Below, in pieces: positions 27,680-36,921 of a stretch of DNA of 64,000 nucleotides. The position numbers were made by a program, and so were the translations under genes. Origin of the DNA: Acinetobacter sp. YWS30-1 (GTDB lineage: Bacteria; Pseudomonadota; Gammaproteobacteria; Pseudomonadales; Moraxellaceae); the NCBI RefSeq assembly GCF_033558715.1, contig NZ_CP114606.1, positions 1,116,001 through 1,180,000 on the forward strand, given 5' to 3'. The notes below the pieces were generated by a model. It searched no databases. It was not told the origin of the DNA and was given only the letters and a program-made list of their open reading frames with translations. Positions within the stretch are counted from its first letter, which is position 1. Each line of letters begins with the position of its first letter.

Positions 27680-29614
27680 ATGAAATTCAGAACAGACATT
27701 AATGGCCTCAGAGCAATTGCCGTGATTGCAGTCATGCTATTTCATTTTAATGCGGCCTGGATGCCTGGCGGTTTTGTTGGAGTAGATGTCTTCTTTGTGA
27801 TTTCAGGCTTTTTAATGACTGGAATCATATTTAAAGATTTAGAACATGAAAAATTTTCTATTCTGAAATTTTATGTGGCTCGTGCGAATCGGATTATTCC
27901 GGCTTTGGCCGCGCTGTGTCTGGTATTAATGATTTTTGGCTGGTTTTATCTGACACCTTTTGATTACAAGTTATTGGGTAAGCATGCTGCGAGTAGCATG
28001 ACTTTTTTATCCAATATCAGTTACTGGAAGGAATCCGGTTATTTTGAGGCAGGCACTCACGAAAAGTGGTTATTACATACCTGGTCACTTTCCGTCGAAT
28101 GGCAATTCTATATGATTTATCCGCTCGTTCTCATTGCCATGCGCAAGTTCATGTCCATCCAGACCATGAAATTTATGCTGCTGGCAGGAACAATTTTAGG
28201 ATTCATCCTATCAATAATCGCTACCTATAAATGGCCAAACCCGGCTTATTTCCTGTTACCTACCAGAGCCTGGGAAATGATGATCGGGGGAATTGCTTAT
28301 CTTTACCCTTTGACCTTGCAGGAAAATAAGAAAAGGTTGCTGGAAGGAACGGGATTGGCACTTATACTGGGGTCTTATTTCTTCATTTCAGCAGAAGATT
28401 TGTGGCCTGGCTATCTGGCAGTTTTTCCTGTTATCGGCACTTTTCTGATGATTCAGTCACATCGAAATGACAGCGTTATTACCAATAATATTGTGTTTCA
28501 AAAATTAGGGACCTGGTCTTATTCTATTTACCTCTGGCACTGGCCTTTGGTGGTTCTGATCTATATCTACTCATTGCCTGAATATTATGTGTATGCCGGA
28601 ATAGTACTTTCTATAGTGTTAGGTTTTCTGAGCTATAAGTATATTGAACAGATTAAATTACCTTCATACCATCAGTGGAAAGATATTTATCGTATAAAAC
28701 CGCTTTATTTTTCTCTAGTGCTCATGAGCTTAGGAGTTACTTTAAATATATTTAATGGTTTTAATACAGATCTGCGCCAAGGTGCAGCCTCAGAACAGGC
28801 AAAATTCTTAGATTATTATAATGAAAAATTCAAAAATTTAAGGGAGGCGTACTGGCTAAAATGTGATACTTACGTGAGTCTGACTGAGCATAATAGTTAT
28901 GATCCTGATCCGGTCTGTATCACGAAACAAAAGGAAGGCGGAGTGTTCTTATGGGGAGATTCTCATGCTGAGGCACTTTCTTTAGGGCTAAGGACATTAC
29001 TGAAATCCAATGATATCCCTTTTTATCAGAAAACCTCTTCCATTTGCCGCGCATCTTTAACCGAGATTAACTATCATAAAGGAGCTTATAAAGAAGCCTG
29101 TGATTATTCCAATAAACTGGCGCTAAAGAGCATCGCAGAACTTAAGCCCAAAATTGTGGTCATCACCCAAGCCCTAAAACACGACGAAACCAATTGGGAA
29201 AATATCGGGAAAAGTTTACTTCAGCTTGGCGTATCCAATATCGTCATTGTGGGGCCAATTTCACAATGGAAACCTTCGCTTCCGAAAGTGATGGTGAAAC
29301 CGAAAAACTGGAATAGTGCTGAAGATTTTATATTTGATGCCGGGCTGGATCTAAGAGCAGTTCAGGTAGACGAGAAAATGAAAAAATTAAAATATCCTCA
29401 GGGAATTACCTATATATCCCTCATTGATCATCTATGTAAAAAAGATGATGTTCAGCAGCAATACAAATGTCGGATTCGTGCAGCTCAAGGAGAAGATCTG
29501 CTTCAGGTGGATTATGGTCACTTAAGTGAATCAGGCTCTCTATTTGTAGGGAATACCATACTGTCAAAATACTTATTAAATTTATATTCTCAGAGTGTGA
29601 CTACAAATCAATAA
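27680..29614 (+). CDS. Acyltransferase-3 / SGNH fusion (OafA type)
   Basis: This 644-aa inner-membrane protein acetylates a cell-surface glycan. The N-terminal acyltransferase-3 domain (about residues 1-350, around ten membrane segments) starts RTDINGLRAIAV with the conserved basic residues, then GGFVGVDVFFVISGF and the TWSLSVEWQFY motif. The C-terminal periplasmic SGNH domain has LWGDSHAEALSL (nucleophile Ser near residue 429) and DYGHLSESGS (catalytic Asp-x2-His near 612). Such fusions include OafA and peptidoglycan or LOS/capsule O-acetyltransferases; the target is not evident. A TTGGCG-17-TATAAT promoter lies about 140 bp upstream. Confidence 0.9.
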   Translation: MKFRTDINGLRAIAVIAVMLFHFNAAWMPGGFVGVDVFFVISGFLMTGIIFKDLEHEKFSILKFYVARANRIIPALAALCLVLMIFGWFYLTPFDYKLLGKHAASSMTFLSNISYWKESGYFEAGTHEKWLLHTWSLSVEWQFYMIYPLVLIAMRKFMSIQTMKFMLLAGTILGFILSIIATYKWPNPAYFLLPTRAWEMMIGGIAYLYPLTLQENKKRLLEGTGLALILGSYFFISAEDLWPGYLAVFPVIGTFLMIQSHRNDSVITNNIVFQKLGTWSYSIYLWHWPLVVLIYIYSLPEYYVYAGIVLSIVLGFLSYKYIEQIKLPSYHQWKDIYRIKPLYFSLVLMSLGVTLNIFNGFNTDLRQGAASEQAKFLDYYNEKFKNLREAYWLKCDTYVSLTEHNSYDPDPVCITKQKEGGVFLWGDSHAEALSLGLRTLLKSNDIPFYQKTSSICRASLTEINYHKGAYKEACDYSNKLALKSIAELKPKIVVITQALKHDETNWENIGKSLLQLGVSNIVIVGPISQWKPSLPKVMVKPKNWNSAEDFIFDAGLDLRAVQVDEKMKKLKYPQGITYISLIDHLCKKDDVQQQYKCRIRAAQGEDLLQVDYGHLSESGSLFVGNTILSKYLLNLYSQSVTTNQ

Positions 29615-29635
29615 GCTTATTTCCTGTGATTGATC

Positions 29636-29658
29636 AGCCACCCATTGAGGTGGCTTTT
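29636..29658. terminator. Terminator between the acyltransferase and ABC-F genes
   Basis: AGCCACC-CATTGA-GGTGGCT stem followed by TTTT, lying between convergent genes. Confidence 0.8.
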
Positions 29659-29680
29659 ACATATATAAGTTTGATGAAGA

Positions 29681-31264
29681 TTATTCATTCATTTTGAATA
29701 CTTCAGTGATCCCGCAATCACGCACAAACTGTTCATCGTGTGAAACTAAAATCACAGCGCCTGTATAAGATTGAATTGCACGTGCCAACAAAGCTTTAGA
29801 CTCAATATCCAGATGATTTTCTGGCTCATCCAATAATAAAAGTTCGGGTTGAGGAGAGACCTGGCTAAGACCTAATAACGCCACTTTCAGCTTTTCACCA
29901 CCACTTAACTGAGACAAAGGATAAGTACCTTTATCACCACGAATTCTAAGTTGACCCAACAGATTACGCCATTCCACCTCCGGAAAATCAGGATTTATCT
30001 GCCTTAAATTTTCAATTGCACTTAGTGTCTCATTGAGAAAACCAAAATTTTGATCCAGATAAAAACAGCTTCGTGCCAAAAAGATTTGATCCAAAGGTTG
30101 CTGCTTTTGTTGGGCGATCAGTTTCAGTAAAGTGGATTTACCAATTCCATTTCGGCCTGCAATATGGATTTTTTCACGTGCATTTAAAGCAAGATTCACA
30201 GGCTGTGGAGTACCAAAAGGAAGCTTTAACTCTTTAACCCGCAGAATTTCACCAGACTGTGGTTTAAGGTCTGGAAATTGAAATAGCTGAGGTTTTATCT
30301 TTTCAAGTTGCTGCTTTTGAACTTTTAACTCAGATTGTTCATTGGAAATTTGCCGTTGGTGCTGTGCCTGAACTTTACCTATACTTTGACCAGCCTGTTC
30401 TTTTTTAAAGTCTAAAAGCACTTTGGCTTGGGAATTCGAATCACGTAATTTGTTTCCGGCACGTTCCCGCTTTTGTGCTTTCATTAAAACGTCATGCTGC
30501 TTGTGCTTCATCTGTTTAATATCACGCTGACTCTGCTGAATTGACTGTTCGAGTGAAGTGACATTTTTCTGATACTGTTCAAAAAACTCCGCATAGTTTC
30601 CAGTAAAGTGCTGTAATCCATGCTCATTTAAATAATAAATATGATCAACCTGATCTAGAAAAGTCCGGTCATGACTAATGATCAACGCACCAGCAGGATG
30701 TAACTTTAAATACTCTATTAACCATGTCCGTGCTTCACGATCCAGATGGTTGCTTGGCTCATCCAGCAATAAATAATATTCAGGCTTTAAGAACAAGCTA
30801 CATAAAGCAAGTTTGGTCTTTTGGCCCTCACTCAAATATTGCACAGGAAAGTCCAGATCGGTGGGTAATTGTGCTGAGCTCAACAGTTGCTGCCATTCAT
30901 GCGGTAAATGCCAACTATCCTCAAGTAGCTCATAATCCTCGAAACTGGCTGTACCATGTTCAACATTTTTAAAAGCACGATGTAATTGACTTACTTCGAG
31001 TGCTTCAGCAATTGTGGCTGCCTTTAACCGATGCAATTGTGGTAGATAGGCATGATGCATTTGCCAGGAAACTTGACCTGAGCAATGTGGAGTAGAATGC
31101 TGAGTCTGATGCAAAAGCTGCATGAGCAAAGACTTACCTTGTCCATTACGGCCAATTAAAGCGCTGACCTGAGCTTTAGGAAGGGTAAAATTTAAATTCT
31201 GAAATATGACTTTGGAAGGGAATTCTAAAGTCAGATTGGATATTACACATGCCTGTTGAGTCAT
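29681..31264 (-). CDS. ABC-F family ATPase
   Basis: With the ATG at 31264, preceded by GAGG at seven bases, the protein has 527 aa; the frame extends upstream with two weaker starts. It has two ABC cassettes and no membrane segments. Walker A motifs are GRNGQGKS (residues 38-45) and GRNGIGKST (near 371); signatures are LSEGQKTKLAL and LSGGEKLKVAL. A Lys/Gln-rich linker of about 85 residues joins the cassettes, as in ABC-F translation factors and antibiotic-resistance proteins that act at the ribosome. Which branch it belongs to is not clear; the linker is not one of the obvious resistance types. Confidence 0.85.
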   Translation of the reverse strand: MTQQACVISNLTLEFPSKVIFQNLNFTLPKAQVSALIGRNGQGKSLLMQLLHQTQHSTPHCSGQVSWQMHHAYLPQLHRLKAATIAEALEVSQLHRAFKNVEHGTASFEDYELLEDSWHLPHEWQQLLSSAQLPTDLDFPVQYLSEGQKTKLALCSLFLKPEYYLLLDEPSNHLDREARTWLIEYLKLHPAGALIISHDRTFLDQVDHIYYLNEHGLQHFTGNYAEFFEQYQKNVTSLEQSIQQSQRDIKQMKHKQHDVLMKAQKRERAGNKLRDSNSQAKVLLDFKKEQAGQSIGKVQAQHQRQISNEQSELKVQKQQLEKIKPQLFQFPDLKPQSGEILRVKELKLPFGTPQPVNLALNAREKIHIAGRNGIGKSTLLKLIAQQKQQPLDQIFLARSCFYLDQNFGFLNETLSAIENLRQINPDFPEVEWRNLLGQLRIRGDKGTYPLSQLSGGEKLKVALLGLSQVSPQPELLLLDEPENHLDIESKALLARAIQSYTGAVILVSHDEQFVRDCGITEVFKMNE

Positions 31265-31620
31265 AAATAACCTCATAAATACAGGATGCACAAAATAAAC
31301 AAGAGATTTTTTCTAGAAAAGATCAAGCCAGACGATCTATTTTGCACATCAATCTAAAAATAATCGTTGATGAGAAAAATAGACTTACTTCATTGGCGTG
31401 ACTCACTTATAAGAGAAGGGGAATTTGGACCTTATTTTAATACAAATAAGCTTGCTTAAAAATAGATCAAATTAGGATTGTTTATTCACTGTATTGAGGC
31501 TGATTTAAGTGAATTTAAGAATTTTAAGAATATGAAGTGATTTACTTGAAGTTGAACGAGTAAGTTTCATTTACACTATGCGGCTAAAGTCTCTCTATTT
31601 TACTTTTAAAGGATTTTTTT
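31265..31620. other. Divergent intergenic region with DUF1543 promoter
   Basis: An AT-rich spacer of 356 bp without a recognisable gene. A promoter for the plus-strand gene is likely at TTGAAC (31552) - 16 bp - CACTAT (31574). AAAGGA precedes the ATG at 31621. No pairing for the minus-strand promoter was identified. Confidence 0.55.
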
Positions 31621-32136
31621 ATGTCTGAACTCAAGCTCTACATTACTTTATTGGGCGGCAAGCATGAAAAAGCCAATGTAGAAGTACATGACGTAATTCC
31701 GGTCATTAGTTCAGATATTAAGACAGCTTTCCCATATTTGAAGCAGCAATGGTTTGGTTTGCAAAAAGGCCTGCATGTCGATGGCTGGATGACGATCAAT
31801 GGTGTCAACTATCAGGATCTGAATTATCAGGTTCAGGTGACAGACACACCTGTAAAACAGGGTTTAAAATTATTCCTGATCAATCTGGGTGCTTATGTGC
31901 CAGATCAGTTTGGTGAAATCCATAAATATCTGGTTGTTGCTGCTAAAAATAAAACTGAAGCTAAAGCGCAAGGCAAGCTGGCCATTGAAAAGACCTGGTT
32001 TAAACCTCATACCGATGCCGTGATTGATGTGGATGATTGTTTAGAACTGAACAGAATTGACCAGAAATTTGTGCGTCTGGTAGAGGGAGACTTTGAAGCC
32101 AATAGTTTTAAGAATGATTATGTGGTTATTCCTTGA
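31621..32136 (+). CDS. DUF1543 protein
   Basis: The 171-aa cytoplasmic protein matches DUF1543: an LYITLLGGKHEKANVEVHDV opening, then QQWFGLQKGLHVDGW near residue 42. The module appears twice; the second half (from about residue 90, KLFLINLGAYVPDQFGEIH) repeats the pattern of the first (GGK/GAY, HDV/HKY). This suggests an internal duplication. The function of the family is unknown. It is a single-gene unit with its own promoter and terminator. Confidence 0.82.
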   Translation: MSELKLYITLLGGKHEKANVEVHDVIPVISSDIKTAFPYLKQQWFGLQKGLHVDGWMTINGVNYQDLNYQVQVTDTPVKQGLKLFLINLGAYVPDQFGEIHKYLVVAAKNKTEAKAQGKLAIEKTWFKPHTDAVIDVDDCLELNRIDQKFVRLVEGDFEANSFKNDYVVIP

Positions 32137-32143
32137 TTTAAAT

Positions 32144-32168
32144 AAGGCTACGTAAAGTAGCCTTAATT
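32144..32168. terminator. Terminator between DUF1543 and carbonic-anhydrase-like genes
   Basis: AAGGCTAC-GTAAA-GTAGCCTT stem between convergent genes; T-tracts are weak on the plus side (TTAATTTAT). Confidence 0.65.
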
Positions 32169-32175
32169 TATCGAT

Positions 32176-32706
32176 TTATTTGTAATGGCCTGAGACTTTC
32201 ACATAGTTTTGTGCTGAATAAGGCAAGAAAGCTATTTCCTTTTCAGTCAGTGGACGCACTTTTTTGACTGGACTGCCTACATACAAGTATCCACTTTCTA
32301 ATACCTTATTCGGTGGTACCAGTGAACCCGCTCCAATCATCACATCATCTTCAACGATTACATCATCGAGAATAATTGTACCGATACCCACTAAAACACG
32401 ATTACCAATGGTACAGCCATGTAATTTTACATGATGACCAATCGTCACATCTTCACCAATAATCAGTGGTGAACCTTCAGGTTTATCCGCCTTTTTATGA
32501 CTCACATGCAACATGGAATGATCCTGTACATTCGAGTTCTTGCCAATACGAATATGATTCACATCACCACGAATTACGGCAAAAGGCCATACAGATACAT
32601 TTTCGCCTAAAACAACATCACCTACGACCACCGCCATCGGATCGATATAACAGGAGTCAGCGACTTGCGGGCGAGTATCCAGATAAGGGCGAATGTTTTG
32701 GCTCAT
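32176..32706 (-). CDS. Gamma-carbonic anhydrase family protein (YrdA type)
   Basis: With the ATG at 32706 behind AGGAT, the protein has 176 aa; the frame extends 16 codons further upstream without support. It folds as a left-handed beta-helix of hexapeptide repeats (VVVGDVVLGENVSVWP, IGEDVTIGHHVKLHGC and others). The three zinc-ligand histidines are visible in HSMLHVSH and IGHHVKLHG. RGDVNHIRIG is the conserved signature. Family members are carbonic anhydrases or related metalloproteins, often of unproven activity, so the enzymatic role is not certain. Confidence 0.87.
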   Translation of the reverse strand: MSQNIRPYLDTRPQVADSCYIDPMAVVVGDVVLGENVSVWPFAVIRGDVNHIRIGKNSNVQDHSMLHVSHKKADKPEGSPLIIGEDVTIGHHVKLHGCTIGNRVLVGIGTIILDDVIVEDDVMIGAGSLVPPNKVLESGYLYVGSPVKKVRPLTEKEIAFLPYSAQNYVKVSGHYK

Positions 32707-32744
32707 GTCAGTATCATCCTGAAAGTTTATAAGCATTATAAAAT

Positions 32745-32776
32745 AAAAAAGCACACATTCGATGAATGTGTGCTTT
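32745..32776 (-). terminator. Terminator after dacC
   Basis: GCACACATTC-GAT-GAATGTGTGC stem with a T6 run on the minus strand, past the carboxypeptidase stop. Confidence 0.85.
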
Positions 32777-32809
32777 GGCTTTAGTAAGATCTAATATTGA
32801 TAATAAATA

Positions 32810-33958
32810 TTAGAACAGGTTACTAAAGAATTGTTTGATATGATCCAGCATACGGGCAAAGAAACCAGCTTCTTCAACTGCTTTCAGCGCAACAAGTGGT
32901 TTCTCAGCAATTACTTTACCGTTTAAAGTCGCCACATATTTACCTACGACTTGACCTGGTTGTAAAGGCGCAGTCAGTTTAGGCTGAACGACCAATTGAG
33001 TCTTGATGGCATTGGCCTGACCTTTAGGCATAGTCACGTTAAAGTTTTCTGCAAGGCCGATCTGAACTTCATTTTCCTTACCAAACCAGACTTTAGACTT
33101 GGCTAGAACCTGTTTAGCTGGCTGAACATTTTTGGTTTCAAAGTTCGCATAACCCCAAGCCAGAAGTTCACGTGTTTGTGATGCACGTTCATTCATGGTT
33201 GGTGCACCAAAAATCACTGAAATCAGACGAGTCGGACCGCGTTTTGAAGAGGTCGTTAAGCAGTAACCGGCTTCATCAGTATGACCAGTTTTCAAACCAT
33301 CTACACTTGGATCAGTATAGAGCAGGGCATTACGGTTGCCTTGCTTAATCCCGTTAAAAGTAAACTCTTTTTCAGAGTAGATTGGATAGTATTTTGAACT
33401 GTCTTTGATGATGTGCTGAGCCAAAGTTGCCATATCTTTCGCAGTCGAATAATGGCCTTCAGCTGGCATACCAGTCGAGTTGATGAAGCTGGTATTGGTC
33501 ATGCCAATCCGTTTCGCTTCCTGGTTCATCATATGTGCAAAGGTACCCTCGTTCCCTGCAATATGTTCAGCCATCGCCTTAGATGCATCGTTACCGGACT
33601 GGATAATAATCCCGCGCAACATTTCTAGTGCAGTCGCCGTACCATTTAAAGGTACATACATACATGATTCTGCACTGCTACCACGGCACCATGCAGATTC
33701 ATTCATGCGAACCTGTTCATCTTCAGTCAGCTCACCACTTAATAACTTCTGCTCGATGATGTAACTGGTCATCATCTTGGTCATTGAAGCAGGGGCTAAT
33801 TTTTCATTTTCATTTTTTGATGCGAGAATTTGCCCTGTCTCGTAGTCCATTAGCACATAAGATTTATTATTCAATTCTGGTGGTGCAGATAAGACAGTTG
33901 CTGCAAAGCTAAAACTAGGAATTAATAATAATGCAGCAAGGGCAGTTTTTTGGGTCAT
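32810..33958 (-). CDS. dacC: D-alanyl-D-alanine carboxypeptidase (PBP5/6 type)
   Basis: With the ATG at 33958 the protein has 382 aa; this start gives a clean signal peptide (TALAALLLIPSFSFA). It removes the terminal D-Ala of peptidoglycan pentapeptides in the periplasm. The penicillin-binding motifs are S58-M-T-K61, SGN near residue 121 and KTGH near 223. The C-terminal domain and a final amphipathic helix (MLDHIKQFFSNLF) are those of membrane-attached PBP5/6. The symbol follows usual Acinetobacter naming; dacA would be equally valid. Confidence 0.92.
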   Translation of the reverse strand: MTQKTALAALLLIPSFSFAATVLSAPPELNNKSYVLMDYETGQILASKNENEKLAPASMTKMMTSYIIEQKLLSGELTEDEQVRMNESAWCRGSSAESCMYVPLNGTATALEMLRGIIIQSGNDASKAMAEHIAGNEGTFAHMMNQEAKRIGMTNTSFINSTGMPAEGHYSTAKDMATLAQHIIKDSSKYYPIYSEKEFTFNGIKQGNRNALLYTDPSVDGLKTGHTDEAGYCLTTSSKRGPTRLISVIFGAPTMNERASQTRELLAWGYANFETKNVQPAKQVLAKSKVWFGKENEVQIGLAENFNVTMPKGQANAIKTQLVVQPKLTAPLQPGQVVGKYVATLNGKVIAEKPLVALKAVEEAGFFARMLDHIKQFFSNLF

Positions 33959-34086
33959 TTCTAGTGGGTTCCAATATCTTGATGTAAGCACGAAGAGCCT
34001 AGCATTTTAGGACAAAGCTAGGCTGACTTCTATGGGAAACCCGGGGTTATTTCAAAAGTATTGTAAGCAATCACGCAAAAAGTGGA

Positions 34087-34467
34087 TTATTTACTGTAGC
34101 TCACCAACTCATTGCAAATGGCCTGATTCTTTTTCTTGCCAGCCTTTTTGGCATCACTCTGTGCTTCGGCCAGAATGTTACGGAAATCTGACTGTTTTAC
34201 CATCTGGTTCAGGCGCTCAACCGGATTTTTTTGGCCGGGCAAATATTCAGTCACCAGCTGGTTATACCCCTGATTGAATTTTGCTTTGTCTTTGACCATG
34301 CTTGGGCAAATTTCAGAAAGGACATAAATTGCAGCTAATTCTTGCTTGGTGATTTCCTGACTCGGGGTGACTTCAATATTTTCATTTGCTGCATAAACCG
34401 AGCTTCCCCAAAGTGTCATACCAGCAACAACAGATAAACTTAAACTTTTAATTAATGTATGTTTCAT
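34087..34467 (-). CDS. Small secreted protein, paralogue of the next gene
   Basis: With the ATG at 34467 the protein has 126 aa and a signal peptide ending SVYA. The mature part is about 105 residues, largely helical, with two cysteines (EICPSM and AICNEL) that could form a disulphide. It aligns with the product of 34627-34998 over its whole mature length: E-I/V-CP, AKF, a Q-L-x-YL segment, an L-x-EA-x2-AK stretch, and a final Cys and Tyr. This looks like a tandem duplication. The function is unknown; it may belong to the Moraxellaceae-specific MCR_0457-type family, which is a recollection and unchecked. Confidence 0.75.
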   Translation of the reverse strand: MKHTLIKSLSLSVVAGMTLWGSSVYAANENIEVTPSQEITKQELAAIYVLSEICPSMVKDKAKFNQGYNQLVTEYLPGQKNPVERLNQMVKQSDFRNILAEAQSDAKKAGKKKNQAICNELVSYSK

Positions 34468-34582
34468 CAAAAAACTCAAAAATTACATGTAGAACAATAA
34501 TTTGTTAGCTTAAAGATATTTTCAAAATTGAAAAGAGGGGAAATGTAGTGAAGCTGTAGAATTATGAAGAAATGTGTAAGAG

Positions 34583-34606
34583 AAAAAAGACGATGCTGGC
34601 ATCGTC
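34583..34606 (-). terminator. Terminator after the second small secreted protein gene
   Basis: GACGATGC and GCATCGTC arms around a 2-base apex, with T6 on the minus strand, 20 bases past the stop. It separates the two paralogues into independent transcripts. Confidence 0.85.
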
Positions 34607-34626
34607 TCATTTCAGTGAGAAAGACC

Positions 34627-34998
34627 TTATTCCTGATAAGCTAAAACGTCTTCACACGCTGTTTTTTGTTCGTCTTTTGCAGTCTGTTTTGCACCTTGAC
34701 GTGCTTCTTCAAGCACAGTCTTGTATTCACTGTCTGCCTGAAGTTTTTGATAGGTCATCGATTTGTCTGAGTATTCTTTTAGATAAGATTGAATCAGCTG
34801 CTGAATCGTTGTATCGAATTTTGCATTCTGACCAATAATGCCCGGGCATACTTCAATCATTACCTGTGCAGATGCGACATCTTCTTTCACGATCATGTCA
34901 TTTTCTTCAGCTGTCAAATCATTGGCAATAACTGCAGGAGAAACAAAAGTTGCCAAACTTAAAGCCAAAGTACCCCAAAGAGAGAATTTTTTCATCAT
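34627..34998 (-). CDS. Small secreted protein, paralogue of the neighbouring gene
   Basis: The 123-aa protein has a signal peptide (LWGTLALSLATFVSPAVIA) and a mature helical part of about 100 residues. Two cysteines (IEVCPG and TACEDV) sit at the same positions as in the paralogue at 34087-34467. The two share E-x-CP, AKF, an L-x-EAR/Q-x2-AK segment and a C-terminal x-Cys-x5-Tyr, but differ in most other residues, so the duplication is old. Each has its own spacer, and this one its own terminator. The function is unknown. Confidence 0.75.
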   Translation of the reverse strand: MMKKFSLWGTLALSLATFVSPAVIANDLTAEENDMIVKEDVASAQVMIEVCPGIIGQNAKFDTTIQQLIQSYLKEYSDKSMTYQKLQADSEYKTVLEEARQGAKQTAKDEQKTACEDVLAYQE

Positions 34999-35106
34999 CT
35001 TAAGCCATATGTATTAATGGATATCGTGCTACAAATATATATAATTCCTGAACTAATACAATGAAATGTCCTAGCGAGTCATTTTTTAGCTCAACGAGAT
35101 TTTGCA

Positions 35107-35883
35107 GTGAATATATTAATTTCCAATGATGATGGCGTTTTTGCACCAGGTATACAGGCACTGGCGCAGGCCTTGAGGCCTTTAGGACGTGTTGTGGTGG
35201 TAGCTCCAGAAAGTGAACGTAGCGGATTTTCCAGTGCACTGACTTTAGACCGACCATTAAGACCGATCCAGATTTCTCCCGATGTATGGGCGGTTAATGG
35301 CACGCCGGCTGACTGTGTCTATCTGGCCATGAACGGCTTATTTGATGTTGAATTCGATCTGGTGGTCAGCGGCATTAACAGTGGTGCCAATCTGGGAGAT
35401 GATGTGCTGTACTCGGGTACGGTGGGGGCTGCATTTGAAGGCCGTCTGGCCAAACAACCTGCATTAGCAGTTTCTCTATGTGGGCAAAACGTTCGATCTT
35501 ATACCTTACCAGAAGATTATCGCATTGCAGCGCAATGGGTACATGATTTTATTGCGGCAGGTTTGCCGACTTTGCCTGAGCGTCATATTTTTAATGTGAA
35601 TATTCCTGATGTGGCTGAGCTGAAAGGAACTAAAGTGACCTTTCAGGGACGCCGTAGCCAGTCCAAGCCGATTACCAGTCATGTAGATCCACGTGGTCGT
35701 CAGGTTTACTGGATTGGGCTATCGGGTGAAGCAGTCGCAATGCCAAAACATAAAGGAACTGAAATCGAGTCAGACTTTTTTGCAATTGCCAATGGCTATG
35801 TAAGCGTGACGCCAATTCAGATGGATGCCACAAACTATGACACACTTCACACTTTGCAAGCCCAGATTCTAAATAAAATCTAA
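35107..35883 (+). CDS. surE: 5'/3'-nucleotidase SurE
   Basis: This 258-aa cytoplasmic phosphatase removes phosphate from nucleotides and short polyphosphate. It starts with GTG at 35107: the first residues [16 protein letters not shown] are the family signature containing the metal-binding Asp pair. [26 protein letters not shown] sequence in the middle (residues about 88-110) holds further metal ligands. The neighbour is an NlpD-like gene, as in many gammaproteobacteria (surE-pcm-nlpD-rpoS); pcm is absent here. Confidence 0.95.
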   Translation: MNILISNDDGVFAPGIQALAQALRPLGRVVVVAPESERSGFSSALTLDRPLRPIQISPDVWAVNGTPADCVYLAMNGLFDVEFDLVVSGINSGANLGDDVLYSGTVGAAFEGRLAKQPALAVSLCGQNVRSYTLPEDYRIAAQWVHDFIAAGLPTLPERHIFNVNIPDVAELKGTKVTFQGRRSQSKPITSHVDPRGRQVYWIGLSGEAVAMPKHKGTEIESDFFAIANGYVSVTPIQMDATNYDTLHTLQAQILNKI

Positions 35884-35990
35884 TGAATGTTATAAGTTTG
35901 TGAAAAATGAAAGCTTACAAGTATATTGTAGTAAAACTTTGCTAATCTTACTGGGTTTTTGCAACCGTATAGATGTTAGAGAGGAAGATA

Positions 35991-36830
35991 ATGTCCTTGG
36001 TGTCACCGAAATACTTCATTCATGCTTCACCATCCAGCTTCATCAAAACTCTGGTTTTGTCCACTGTGGTTGTTTCCACAATGATTATTACTGGTTGTGC
36101 CACTAAACCTCAGGTCAATAATATGACGCGCTATGCCGCAGCGCCTGACTTCTATACGGTACGCTCTGGGGATACTTTGAGTGGCATTGCAGCACGTTAT
36201 GGTCTGAGCTATATCAGTGTGGCAGAGATGAATGATATTGCTCCACCGTATCGTATTTATGTGGGTCAGTCGATTCGCCTGAAAAATAACACTACTGCGC
36301 GCCGTACTACAGCGACTCAACCTGTTACCCAAGCTGCCCCGATTCAGCGTCAAACGATTGCGATTTCAGCGCCAACCACTCCAGCTCCAACGACTGTTAA
36401 GACTACGCCAAAACCTGCCACCACTACTTCTGCACCGATTACCCCAGTATCGACAGCAGCGGGATTACGTTGGGTCAAGCCATCAAATGGTCCGGTATTA
36501 CAAAACTATGATCTGACTGCAAATATCAAAGGTACCCGTTATGGCGGTAATGTCGGAGATCCGGTCTTTGCTGCAGCAGATGGGCAGGTGGTATATGCAG
36601 CAGATGGCCTGAAGGAATATGGTAATCTGGTATTAGTTAAACATATTAATGGCTATATCACCGCTTATGCGCATAACAGTAAATTAAGCGTGAAAAGTGG
36701 CCAAAATGTAACGGCTGGTCAAAAAATTGCCGAGATGGGGGCGACTGGTACAACCCGTACTATGCTTGAGTTTCAGGTTCGCTTAGACGGAAAACCGATT
36801 AATCCAACAGCAGTTTTACCAAATAATTAA
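35991..36830 (+). CDS. nlpD: NlpD-like lipoprotein: LysM plus M23 (LytM) domain
   Basis: With the ATG at 35991, six bases after GAGAGG, the protein has 279 aa. A lipobox (ITGC) puts the lipid on C36. Then come a LysM peptidoglycan-binding domain (YTVRSGDTLSGIAARYGL), a Thr/Pro-rich linker and a C-terminal M23 domain. The metal-binding residues of active LytM enzymes are mostly missing: GTRYGGNVGD replaces the H-x3-D motif and LEFQVRL replaces the H-x-H. This matches NlpD/EnvC, which activate amidases rather than cut peptidoglycan. It follows surE; the gene after it is a LysR regulator, not rpoS. Confidence 0.87.
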   Translation: MSLVSPKYFIHASPSSFIKTLVLSTVVVSTMIITGCATKPQVNNMTRYAAAPDFYTVRSGDTLSGIAARYGLSYISVAEMNDIAPPYRIYVGQSIRLKNNTTARRTTATQPVTQAAPIQRQTIAISAPTTPAPTTVKTTPKPATTTSAPITPVSTAAGLRWVKPSNGPVLQNYDLTANIKGTRYGGNVGDPVFAAADGQVVYAADGLKEYGNLVLVKHINGYITAYAHNSKLSVKSGQNVTAGQKIAEMGATGTTRTMLEFQVRLDGKPINPTAVLPNN

Positions 36831-36921
36831 ATAAATAATGCAAAACGTAAATTTCACCGTATAATACAATGAGTTGCTTTTATCAAAAGATGAAGCATCT
36901 CATAAGTTTAGAGGGGAATTT

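Noticed and set aside
34583..34606. Small RNA between the two secreted-protein genes
   Set aside because: The only structure is a terminator in the right place for the minus-strand gene; no independent promoter was seen.
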